A DNA stretch of 64,000 bases, from the NCBI RefSeq assembly GCF_900177655.1, contig NZ_FXWK01000001.1, positions 868,001 to 932,000 of the forward strand, read 5' to 3'. A model generated the notes under the pieces. It ran no database searches and was not told the origin of the DNA. It was given only the letters and a program-made list of their open reading frames with translations. A program made the translations under genes and the position numbers. This DNA comes from Devosia lucknowensis. Its GTDB lineage: Bacteria > Pseudomonadota > Alphaproteobacteria > Rhizobiales > Devosiaceae. Of this stretch, positions 17,088 through 26,869 are shown one piece after another. How positions within the stretch are numbered: the stretch's first letter is position 1; the number at the start of each line of letters is the position of its first letter.

Positions 17088-17699
17088 TCATTTGCCTTGA
17101 GCCTGGGCCCGCCGCGCCAGGGAGACGAGGTCTTCCAATGTGTTGAGATTGGCGAAGGGGTCTTCCCGGTGTGTGTCGGACCAATCGACCTCCACCGAAT
17201 CCAGCGTGCCGAGCAACGCCTTGGGGCTCTTCGGCACCACTCCCCGCCGCGCCCGGGCAGGGAGGTCGGCAATACCAGACAGGCGCCATACGGCATTGGT
17301 CGGATAGATGGTCCCGCACCAGGCAGCATGGGCGGCGCTGGCGCGATCGCCCACGGCATCGATAAGCCGCCGTGCGAAATCATCGGGCAGGAACGGCGTA
17401 TCGACTGCCACGGTGATGATCAGGTCATCGGGGTCGGCGTTACCGAGTCGGTCCACCGCGGCAATCAGGCCGGCAAGCGGTCCGCCAATGGGCAGGTCGA
17501 GATCGGGCATTGCGACGCAGTCGTGGCGCGACAACTGCCCCATCGCCGCAGTGGACACCATGATCGGCGTCCCGAAATCGGGAAGCTGCGCAATGACCCG
17601 GTCGAGGAGCGATGTACCGCCGAAGCGGATCAGGTCCTTGCGAACTTGTCCCAGCCGGCTGCCCTGGCCCCCTGCGAGAACGAGTGCGTGCACCGTCAT
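17088..17699 (-). CDS. mobA: Molybdenum cofactor guanylyltransferase, MobA-like
   Basis: Nucleotidyltransferase of 203 residues, similar to MobA, which adds GMP to molybdopterin to make the guanine dinucleotide cofactor. The N-terminal nucleotide loop is LAGGQGSRLG, followed by KDLIRFGGTSLLDRVIAQL. The acidic VAVDTPFLPDDF region supplies the catalytic metal ligand, and PIGGPLAGLIAA is conserved. The spacing after the glycine loop (QVRKD) is slightly longer than the usual GxDK. The start ATG overlaps the stop of the BenE-like permease gene by 4 nt, so the two are coupled. MobA is not normally linked to BenE, so a related NTP-transferase role remains possible. Confidence 0.82.
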   Translation of the reverse strand: MTVHALVLAGGQGSRLGQVRKDLIRFGGTSLLDRVIAQLPDFGTPIMVSTAAMGQLSRHDCVAMPDLDLPIGGPLAGLIAAVDRLGNADPDDLIITVAVDTPFLPDDFARRLIDAVGDRASAAHAAWCGTIYPTNAVWRLSGIADLPARARRGVVPKSPKALLGTLDSVEVDWSDTHREDPFANLNTLEDLVSLARRAQAQGK

Positions 17700-18883
17700 G
17701 CTGGTGCGCGCGACCGCAACAGCAGCAACAGGGCGATCCCGCCCACCAGGCCCCAGAACGGCGCACCGACGCCCACGATGGTGATCCCTGAAGCCGTGGT
17801 CACGAAAGTAAGGATCGCAGGCAGTCGCGTCTCCTCCACCGCAAGCGCCGCCGCCAGTGCGGTTGCGAGGCTCGAAAACAGCGCCAGTCCTGCGACGGCC
17901 TGGATCAGCAGGGGCGGTGAGGCGGCGATGAAGGCGGCGGCGACGCTCGCCGTCAGCCCGAAGGCGAGGTACGTGAATCCCGCTGCGACGGGTGCGGGCC
18001 AGCGATGCTGTTTGTCCGGATGCGCCTCGGGCCCCGCGCAGATCGCCGCGGTTATGGCGGCGAGGTTGCTGGTCGGGCCGCCGAAAAATGCCGCCGCGCC
18101 GCTCGCAAGGCCCGTCAGCACGAAGATTGGCGATGGCTTGAGCGTGTAGCCGTTGCTCTGCATGACGGCGATTCCCGGCAGGTTCTGCGAGGCCATGGTG
18201 ACGATATAGAGGGGCAGGGCGATGCGGATGATGCTGTCCAGCGTGAATACGGGCAGCACCGGCACCAGCGTCGGCCACGCCCCATCGAACGTGCCTGCGG
18301 GCAGGTGCGTCGTGGTCGCCAGCACCACCGCCGTCGCAACCACCGCCAGCGGCACGGCATAGCGCCGGAAGAACCGCAGCCCCAGTCCCCAGGCGAGGAG
18401 GATCGGAATCGTATGCCAGGGCATCTCGGCCACTGCCTGCATCGGCGCCAGGCACAGTGTGAGAAGCATGCCCGCCAGCATCGCATTGGCGATCACGGCG
18501 GGGATGGCCGCTATCGCCCGCCCCAGCGGCGCGATCAGGCCGGTGAGTACGATCAGCGCCGCGCACACCAGCAGCGCGCCGGCAACCGCCGGAAACCCGC
18601 CTGCCGGCTCGCCCACCGTCAGCAGGAACGCCATGCCCGGCGTGCTCCATGCAAAGCTCACCGGCGTCCTGACCCGCCAGGCAACGACGACATTGAGGAT
18701 CCCGATCGCGATGCAGACCGCAAAGAGCCCGGAGCCGGCCTGTTGCGGACTGGCGCCCGCCGCGGCCAGTGCGGCGAGGACAAGGGTAAAGGTGCTGGCC
18801 GAGCCGACGACCGCGGCGAGGATTCCGGCGAAGATGGGTTGCGCATGATCGATGCGTTTCACCCCGATGGCGTCCTCGGACAT
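17696..18883 (-). CDS. BenE-family (benzoate/H+ symporter-like) permease
   Basis: Inner-membrane protein of 395 residues and about 12 helices, of the BenE/YdcO family. Conserved blocks are GSASTFTLVLAALAAAGASP near the N terminus, WRVRTPVSFAWSTPGMAFLL, IPAVIANAMLAGMLL, MASQNLPGIAVMQSNGY and FFGGPTSNLAAITAAICAGPEAHPD (given here in parts). The last block is the family's most conserved segment. BenE of Acinetobacter imports benzoate, but most homologues are uncharacterised and the fold is shared with nucleobase permeases. No aromatic degradation genes are nearby. Its stop overlaps the mobA start, which raises the question whether it moves a purine-type or cofactor-related compound. Confidence 0.85.
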   Translation of the reverse strand: MSEDAIGVKRIDHAQPIFAGILAAVVGSASTFTLVLAALAAAGASPQQAGSGLFAVCIAIGILNVVVAWRVRTPVSFAWSTPGMAFLLTVGEPAGGFPAVAGALLVCAALIVLTGLIAPLGRAIAAIPAVIANAMLAGMLLTLCLAPMQAVAEMPWHTIPILLAWGLGLRFFRRYAVPLAVVATAVVLATTTHLPAGTFDGAWPTLVPVLPVFTLDSIIRIALPLYIVTMASQNLPGIAVMQSNGYTLKPSPIFVLTGLASGAAAFFGGPTSNLAAITAAICAGPEAHPDKQHRWPAPVAAGFTYLAFGLTASVAAAFIAASPPLLIQAVAGLALFSSLATALAAALAVEETRLPAILTFVTTASGITIVGVGAPFWGLVGGIALLLLLRSRAPA

Positions 18884-18951
18884 GGCGATTCCCTGGTCGA
18901 ATTGTCCCGGAAGCTAGTCCGAAGCCCGGTCCGGCGCCACTGGGCTCGGCA

Positions 18952-19164
18952 CTATCCGCGCTTGCCCGAGGGGCTGGGTCGTTTGAACTGATCGGTCAGC
19001 GCCAGCAGCACCACCATATGGAGGCGCTCCGGCGTATTGGGCGGCTTGAGGCATTTGACCCGCGACGACACGGTATATCGCGCCCCGTCGCGCTCGCCGG
19101 TCGCGGTATAGATCAGGTATTTGCTCGCCTCGTCATAGTATGACGAGGTGACCTTGAACTGCAT
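18952..19164 (-). CDS. Small uncharacterised protein
   Basis: Predicted protein of 70 residues, MQFKVTSSYYDEASKYLIYT at the start and a basic, proline-containing end (DQFKRPSPSGKRG). I do not recognise a family. The middle has a strand-rich pattern (LIYTATGERDGARYTVSSRV) and the end a short helix (RLHMVVLLALTDQF), consistent with a small alpha+beta fold. The ATG at 19164 has ACGAGG in front; the frame extends 36 codons upstream without a good start. It lies alone between the BenE-like gene and tRNA-Cys. Confidence 0.55.
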   Translation of the reverse strand: MQFKVTSSYYDEASKYLIYTATGERDGARYTVSSRVKCLKPPNTPERLHMVVLLALTDQFKRPSPSGKRG

Positions 19165-19290
19165 GCTGGCCTCGTGTCGGCGCCAACCGTAATTTTGAGC
19201 TTCCCGGGGCGCTGGCGGGCGGAAAATACACCGCTCGGTAATCAGCCTATTGCATAAGGGATTGCCGTCCAATAGGTACTGGCGCCCAGA

Positions 19291-19364
19291 GGCCGCGTGG
19301 CGGAGTGGTTACGCAGCGGATTGCAAATCCGTGTACTCCGGTTCAATTCCGGACGCGGCCTCCA
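19291..19364 (+). tRNA. tRNA-Cys (anticodon GCA)
   Basis: The acceptor GGCCGCG pairs with CGCGGCC, followed by discriminator T and encoded CCA. The D arm is TGGCGGAGTGGTTACGCA. The anticodon stem CGGAT/ATCCG holds TTGCAAA, giving anticodon GCA. The T arm contains GGTTCAATTCC. It is 74 nt. Confidence 0.97.
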
Positions 19365-19507
19365 ACTTTCCCCTTTTTTCGAAATGCCCTGAGACCGGTC
19401 GCTCCTGTCGCCGAAAATAATTCGCGCGCCCTCGGGAACCAACCCTGTTGCCGCCCGTTGTTATGATATCGGAACGCGATTGCAACATATCGAAGACCGA
19501 TAAAAAG

Positions 19508-19545
19508 AGCCCCGAAGGCGCGTAGCCTCCGGGGCTTCTTTGTTT
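19508..19545 (+). terminator. Intrinsic terminator downstream of tRNA-Cys
   Basis: An 11-bp stem with one mismatch (19508-19518 with 19526-19536) is followed by TCTTTGTTTTC. It lies 144 nt after tRNA-Cys and before the next small gene; the bases between hold no open frame I can support. Confidence 0.78.
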
Positions 19546-19602
19546 TCCCGACGGTGGAACGCAAACCGTCCCCTGGGATTAGCCCCTCGACAGGAGGCCG
19601 AC

Positions 19603-19761
19603 ATGACCAAGCCCAGCAAGCCTGCGCCCGCCCAGACTGCTCCCGGCACGCAGAAGGACGACAATATCGACGACATGGGCCGCCGCCCGGACGGATCCGA
19701 GCAGGATCAGCCCGTCAATGGCAGCGACGGCAAGCCCGTCGACGACAAGCCCGCGCGCTGA
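19603..19761 (+). CDS. Small hydrophilic protein, likely disordered
   Basis: Predicted protein of 52 residues with a consensus AGGAGG site 7 nt before the ATG, which is the main evidence. The sequence is rich in Lys, Pro, Asp, Gly and Gln (MTKPSKPAPAQTAPGTQKDD; ending DGKPVDDKPAR) and has no hydrophobic stretch, so it should be unfolded and soluble. I do not recognise a family. It is preceded by a terminator and followed, 101 nt on, by the methyltransferase gene, so it may be a monocistronic stress-type peptide gene. Confidence 0.6.
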   Translation: MTKPSKPAPAQTAPGTQKDDNIDDMGRRPDGSEQDQPVNGSDGKPVDDKPAR

Positions 19762-19862
19762 ACCCGGCGCAATAATGTCGCGGCATCGCTGACCCTGTTG
19801 CCTTCGCCGTGGCGAGGGCATATTCACGTCCGGCATATGTAAGAGCCGGACAGGCGACGCCG

Positions 19863-20507
19863 ATGAACGATTTTTCGCATGCCCGCAAGGTCATGGTCGA
19901 CAACCAGATTGCCACGAGTTCCGTGACCAGTCCGCGGTTGCTGACCGTGCTCGGCCGCATCCCGCGCGAAAACTTCGTGCCGGCCGAGAAAATACCGCTC
20001 GCCTACAGCGATGCGCATATTCCGCTCGGCAATGCCCGCTTTCTCCCAGCACCCGCGACCTTCGCCCGGCTCTTGCAACTGGCCGGTATCGAGGCCGCCG
20101 ACCGCGTGCTCGATTACTGCCCTGGAACGGGATACTCCACCGCAGTCCTGTCCCAGCTGGCGGATGAGGTCGTGGCGGTCGAACCCGATCATGCTCTGGC
20201 GGAAGCCACTCGCCGAAATCTGGCCGCCTTTGCTGCGGACAACGTCGCCGTCACCGAATCCCTCCCGCCACGCGATGTTAAGGGGTTCGATGTCATTCTC
20301 CTCGAAGGCGCCGTCGAGCGGGTTCCCGAGGGTCTTGTCGACTGCCTGGCGCCCGGTGGGCGTCTGGTCTGCCTCCTGCGACATGGGCCGGTGGGCACGG
20401 CAATGGTCTTGCGGCAAACGCCCAGGGGTGTCGTCGAGGAGTCGTCGTTCAATGCCACGCTCCCGGTGATCTCGGGTGAACCGGCTGCGGAGAAATTCGT
20501 ATTCTAG
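19863..20507 (+). CDS. Protein-L-isoaspartate O-methyltransferase-like protein
   Basis: SAM-dependent methyltransferase of the Pcm fold, about 214 residues. The start at 19863 (MNDFSHARKVMVDNQI) matches the family. The Pcm-type N-terminal helix (RLLTVLGRIPRENFVP) is present, then AYSDAHIPLG. Motif I is LDYCPGTGYSTAVLSQL and the acidic post-I end is VVAVEPD. The segment that in true Pcm enzymes reads G-x-Q-T-I-S-Q-P is here GNARFLPAPATFA, so the isoaspartate-binding Ser is missing. It is therefore probably a paralogue with another role. Its position just upstream of tolC is, to my knowledge, shared by other Hyphomicrobiales. Confidence 0.8.
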   Translation: MNDFSHARKVMVDNQIATSSVTSPRLLTVLGRIPRENFVPAEKIPLAYSDAHIPLGNARFLPAPATFARLLQLAGIEAADRVLDYCPGTGYSTAVLSQLADEVVAVEPDHALAEATRRNLAAFAADNVAVTESLPPRDVKGFDVILLEGAVERVPEGLVDCLAPGGRLVCLLRHGPVGTAMVLRQTPRGVVEESSFNATLPVISGEPAAEKFVF

Positions 20508-20631
20508 GAGGCTGTTGCGTTCCGGCCACGTTCGGGCAGGACCTGCGGCTTAAATTTTGTTAGGGATTGCCTGGGTCGGTTGTGTACCCCATCTGCCGGG
20601 CATTAGAGTGCCGGGGTCTGGAGGCTGGTCT

Positions 20632-22002
20632 ATGATGTATCGCGGAGTTCTCAAGGCGAGTGCGCTCGCCATGATGTTGGCCTGGTCTGCCACTGGTGGT
20701 GCGCATGCCCAGTCCATCACCCAGGCGCTCACCGCCGCCTATGATCACGCTCCCGATCTCCAGTCCGCTCTGCTGGCCGCCAAGGCCCAATCCGAAGGCA
20801 TCGTCCAGGCCAAGGCCGGAGCGCTGCCCACCATCGGCGCACAGATCGCGGGCACCAACGGTACCAGCCTCGTCGGCGGCAACTGGAACGGCAGTTCGTC
20901 GCTGACCGCGGGCCTATCCTACAACCAGACGATTTTCGACAACAACAGCACGGCCGCTCAGGTCGAACTGGCTCGGGCACAGGCCGAGGTGGCCGAATAC
21001 CAGATCCGCAGCACCGAGCAGGAAGTCTTCTACAACGTCATACAGGCCTACATGGCGGTCTTGAGCGGCCGGGAATTGCTGTCCCTCCGTCAGGACAACG
21101 TCACCTTCTTCCAGGCCCAGTTCCAGTCGGCCAACGACCGTCTCGAAGTGGGTGAAGGCACCCGCATCGACGTCGCCCAGGCCCAGGCCCGTCTGGCGCA
21201 GGGACAGGCCGGTCTGCAGGCCGCTTCCGGCACGCTGCAGTCCAGCGAGGCAACGTTCCAGCGCCTTGTCGGTCAGCGCCCGCAAAACCTGTCGACCAGC
21301 CACGCCTACGCAAATCTCATCCCGCGCTCCATCGACGCCGCCATTTCGGAAGCCGAGATGGGCCATCCTGCCATCCTGCTGTCCAAGGCCGGCATTCGTG
21401 CCGCTCAGGCCGGCAGCGACGTCGCCGATGCCTCCTATTTCGGTGCCACGGCCAGTGTCACCGGACAGGTGGGCTCGAGCTGGACGGGTCCATCAGGTGC
21501 ACCCGGCCGCGACGGTATTTCGGCCTCCATGGGCTTCAACATCACTGTCCCGATCTATTCTGGTGGTCGCATGGGGTCCGCTGTGCGGCAGGCCAATCTC
21601 AATCAGATCAAGTCCGAGGTCGACGCCATGTCCGCCTACGACCAGATCCGCGAGGCGGTCATTGCCGCCTGGACCGGCATCCAGAGTGCCGACGCACAGA
21701 TCAGTGCTGCCCAGGCGGCCGTCTCCGCCAGCAATACGGCGCTCGATGGCGTGATCCAGGAACGCGATCTGGGCGCCGCCACCACCCTTGACGTGCTCAA
21801 CGCGCAGGCCGACCTGATCAGTGCCCGCGAAACCCTGATCAATGCCTCGAGCAACAAGACGATCGCGACCTTTGCGCTGCTGAGCGCAATGGGCCGCCTG
21901 ACGGCCCAGGATCTCGGTCTGGCCGTCGAGGTCAAGACGGCCGTGCCCTACACCCAGGCGGTCGAGGATGTCTGGCAGGAACTGCGCACCGTCGCCGAGT
22001 GA
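20632..22002 (+). CDS. tolC: TolC-family outer membrane efflux protein
   Basis: Outer-membrane channel of about 456 residues that docks with inner-membrane efflux pumps and type I secretion systems. The start at 20632 has GGAGG nine bases in front and opens a signal peptide ending AHAQS. Two OEP repeats are visible: SLSYNQ-like beta strands (LTAGLSYNQTIFDNN; GFNITVPIYSGGRMGS), each followed by long helices (AQVELARAQAEVAEYQIRST; RQANLNQIKSEVDAMSAYDQ). The motif VGEGTRIDVAQAQARLAQGQ is typical of TolC. Most of the protein should be periplasmic coiled coil. A strong terminator follows. Confidence 0.94.
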   Translation: MMYRGVLKASALAMMLAWSATGGAHAQSITQALTAAYDHAPDLQSALLAAKAQSEGIVQAKAGALPTIGAQIAGTNGTSLVGGNWNGSSSLTAGLSYNQTIFDNNSTAAQVELARAQAEVAEYQIRSTEQEVFYNVIQAYMAVLSGRELLSLRQDNVTFFQAQFQSANDRLEVGEGTRIDVAQAQARLAQGQAGLQAASGTLQSSEATFQRLVGQRPQNLSTSHAYANLIPRSIDAAISEAEMGHPAILLSKAGIRAAQAGSDVADASYFGATASVTGQVGSSWTGPSGAPGRDGISASMGFNITVPIYSGGRMGSAVRQANLNQIKSEVDAMSAYDQIREAVIAAWTGIQSADAQISAAQAAVSASNTALDGVIQERDLGAATTLDVLNAQADLISARETLINASSNKTIATFALLSAMGRLTAQDLGLAVEVKTAVPYTQAVEDVWQELRTVAE

Positions 22003-22027
22003 TCGGTGACGGCGGCATAACCAAATC

Positions 22028-22059
22028 TTGTGGCCGGGTCGCTCCCGGCCACAACTTTT
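22028..22059 (+). terminator. Intrinsic terminator after tolC
   Basis: A perfect 11-bp stem (22028-22038 with 22044-22054), loop TCGCT, is followed by CTTTT. It isolates tolC from popZ. Confidence 0.87.
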
Positions 22060-22191
22060 CGTGGAAGACCGCAAGTTACGGCATCGGGACGATTCCTAAG
22101 TCCTGCCCTTGCTATTAAGCTGTTCGTTACGAATCAGGGATTGGTGCCTGCGGATGCCATTCTCAGTCGGGCGCGTGAGTAAGAGGCACTG

Positions 22192-22935
22192 ATGAACAAG
22201 CCGGCACCCAAAGAACCGTCCATGGATGAGATCCTGTCGTCCATTCGACAGATCATCGCCGATGATGACGCTGCCGGCGCGCCGCGCCGCCCGTCCGTCC
22301 AGGCAGCGCCTCCGCCGATGCAGGCGGCCCCCGCGCGCGCTTTGAGCGATCACGACGACCGCGACCTGAGCGACATGCTCGACGACATCGAGCCGCTGGC
22401 CCTGTCCCCCTCGCAGATCGTCGAAAGCGACGATGACGTCGGTGGGTTCAGCTTCGATTCCATTCTCGCCGATACCGAAACGGATGCCGGTGAGCCCACG
22501 CTCGTGGAAGCCGAGGACGTGGCCTTCGAGGTCGAGGACGATCTGCCAAGCTTTGATCCTGCGCCCGCACGCGAAGCCATTGTTCAGCCGATCCGCGCAC
22601 CCGAGCCCGAGCCAGTGGCCTTTGCGATGCCGGACCCGGAACCCGAGCCGCAGCCGCAGCCGCAGATGAGCGCTGCCGCCGCCGCGCCGCTGCCCGATCC
22701 GACGCTGACCTCTGATATCGCCGAGCAATTGCTCGAGCCTGCCACCCGCGCCGCAGTCCGCGGCTCCATCGGCAAGCTCAGCGCTCTCGGCATCGGCAAT
22801 CCGGGCCTCACCATCGAAGCCATGATGCGCGATATGCTGCGCCCCATGCTAAAGGAGTGGCTGGACGAAAACCTGCCCGCCGTTGTCGAGCGTATGGTGG
22901 AAAAGGAAATCGCCCGCGTTTCGCGCGGCGAGTAA
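22192..22935 (+). CDS. popZ: Polar organizing protein PopZ (DUF2497)
   Basis: Cell-pole scaffold of 247 residues. The N terminus carries the PopZ partner-binding helix (EPSMDEILSSIRQIIADDD). A long acidic, proline-rich, low-complexity linker follows (residues about 30-165, with runs such as EPEPVAFAMPDPEPEPQPQP). The C terminus has the oligomerisation helices (ATRAAVRGSIGKLSAL, LTIEAMMRDMLRPMLKEWLD, LPAVVERMVEKEIARVS). In relatives PopZ forms a condensate at the pole that anchors ParB-parS and recruits cell-cycle regulators. It is flanked by tolC upstream and valS downstream, and two GANTC sites lie in its 190-bp upstream region (22091 and 22131). Confidence 0.94.
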   Translation: MNKPAPKEPSMDEILSSIRQIIADDDAAGAPRRPSVQAAPPPMQAAPARALSDHDDRDLSDMLDDIEPLALSPSQIVESDDDVGGFSFDSILADTETDAGEPTLVEAEDVAFEVEDDLPSFDPAPAREAIVQPIRAPEPEPVAFAMPDPEPEPQPQPQMSAAAAAPLPDPTLTSDIAEQLLEPATRAAVRGSIGKLSALGIGNPGLTIEAMMRDMLRPMLKEWLDENLPAVVERMVEKEIARVSRGE

Positions 22936-23058
22936 GCCACGGCATCGGCTGGCTAAGGCCTGTTGACCCCGCACCCCGCATTTGCTTGAAGACTTCCAAC
23001 CTGTTTCCGGCCCGCCAGGATCGTCCTTGGCGGGTCGCTGCTGTTCGCGAGTGATCCG

Positions 23059-25812
<2,754 letters not shown>

Positions 25813-25816
25813 CAAA

Positions 25817-26824
25817 ATGAGCGACGCCCCGAAAGTCCCCAATGAACGTGCCATGCAGAATGGCCTGGTCGGGGGCGGGGCGGTCCTCATCTTCGATGGC
25901 AAGGGTGGCATGCGGCGGCATGAGCCGGGCGAAGGTCACCCCACCGTTCCGCCGGGCGGCTTCAAGCTGGTCGTGGGCAATTCCAAGGGGCCAGAATTCA
26001 AGCTCTGGCTCAAGACCGAGCTTGGCGACTACAATTCCAGCCTTGTCACCGCCCCGACCTCCCGCAGCCGTTGCTCGGTGATGGACGATCGCGCGCTGGT
26101 CGTGCTGCGCGTCGTGCGGCCGGGCGCAGCCCCGCACGATCTGGGACGGCAATTCCTCACGATCTGGATCGAGCGCAGCCGCGTCATCATCGCCTCCGAG
26201 CTCAACATCCTCGACTTCCTGGGATTGGCCAAGGTGGAGCAGGCTGAACATGCGCCCATTACGCCGGCCGATCTCATCTCCCGCCTCGCGCTCCGGGCCT
26301 CGGATCGTCTGGAGCCGCTGATCGAAATGCTCGGTGACCGGCTGGACGAGATCGAGGAAAGCCTCATCACCCAGCGCACCGACAAGGCCCAGGACAATCT
26401 GGAACAGCTTCGCCGCACGCTGATCAATTTCCGTCGGCTGGTGTGGCCGCAGCGCGACGCACTCTCGACCCTCGAAGTAGAGGACCTCTCCTTTTTCTCC
26501 GACCGCGATCGCCTGCGCCTGCGCGAATCGTCCATGCGCACCGCCCGCATCGGCGATGAACTGCAGGCCCTGTCCGAGCGCGCCGTCCTGGTGCACGAAG
26601 AAATCATCGACGACCGCGCCGAACAGATGAACAAGGCCATGCTTGTCCTTGCCGCGGTGACCGTTATTTTCTCGCCGTTGACCCTGTTGACCGGATTGCT
26701 CGGCATGAATGTCTCCGGCATTCCGTTCGCCGAAAGTCCGGGGGCATTCTGGGTGGTTTGCGTCTTCGCCCTTGCGATCGGGATCGGAGCCCTCTGGCTG
26801 ATGCGGCGGCGGCACTGGCTTTAG
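25817..26824 (+). CDS. zntB: CorA/ZntB-like metal ion transporter
   Basis: Pentameric cation channel family, 335 residues. A soluble N-terminal domain is followed by a long helix (DRLEPLIEMLGDRLDEIEES, TDKAQDNLEQLRRTLINFRR) and two C-terminal membrane helices. The selectivity motif GMN sits in LLGMNVSGIPFAES after helix 1; the protein ends in a basic MRRRHWL tail on the cytoplasmic side. The VWPQRDALSTL and HEEIIDDRAEQMNKAMLVLA blocks match the ZntB branch, which handles zinc, more than CorA. It begins 4 nt after valS, an unusual pairing, with ion selectivity still open. Confidence 0.85.
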   Translation: MSDAPKVPNERAMQNGLVGGGAVLIFDGKGGMRRHEPGEGHPTVPPGGFKLVVGNSKGPEFKLWLKTELGDYNSSLVTAPTSRSRCSVMDDRALVVLRVVRPGAAPHDLGRQFLTIWIERSRVIIASELNILDFLGLAKVEQAEHAPITPADLISRLALRASDRLEPLIEMLGDRLDEIEESLITQRTDKAQDNLEQLRRTLINFRRLVWPQRDALSTLEVEDLSFFSDRDRLRLRESSMRTARIGDELQALSERAVLVHEEIIDDRAEQMNKAMLVLAAVTVIFSPLTLLTGLLGMNVSGIPFAESPGAFWVVCVFALAIGIGALWLMRRRHWL

Positions 26825-26869
26825 CGCCGCCGCCCGGTCAAATGCTAGCCATTCGCTAGCGAAGTCGCT

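Noticed and set aside
16918..19364. tRNA genes as integration sites for a genomic island
   Set aside because: The regions beside tRNA-Pro, tRNA-Asn and tRNA-Cys hold housekeeping genes, with no integrase, repeated tRNA 3' end or shift in composition.
23021..23044. Attenuator hairpin in the valS leader
   Set aside because: A 10-bp stem with one bulge is visible, but there is no U-tract or leader peptide with Val codons. Chance is likely in GC-rich sequence.
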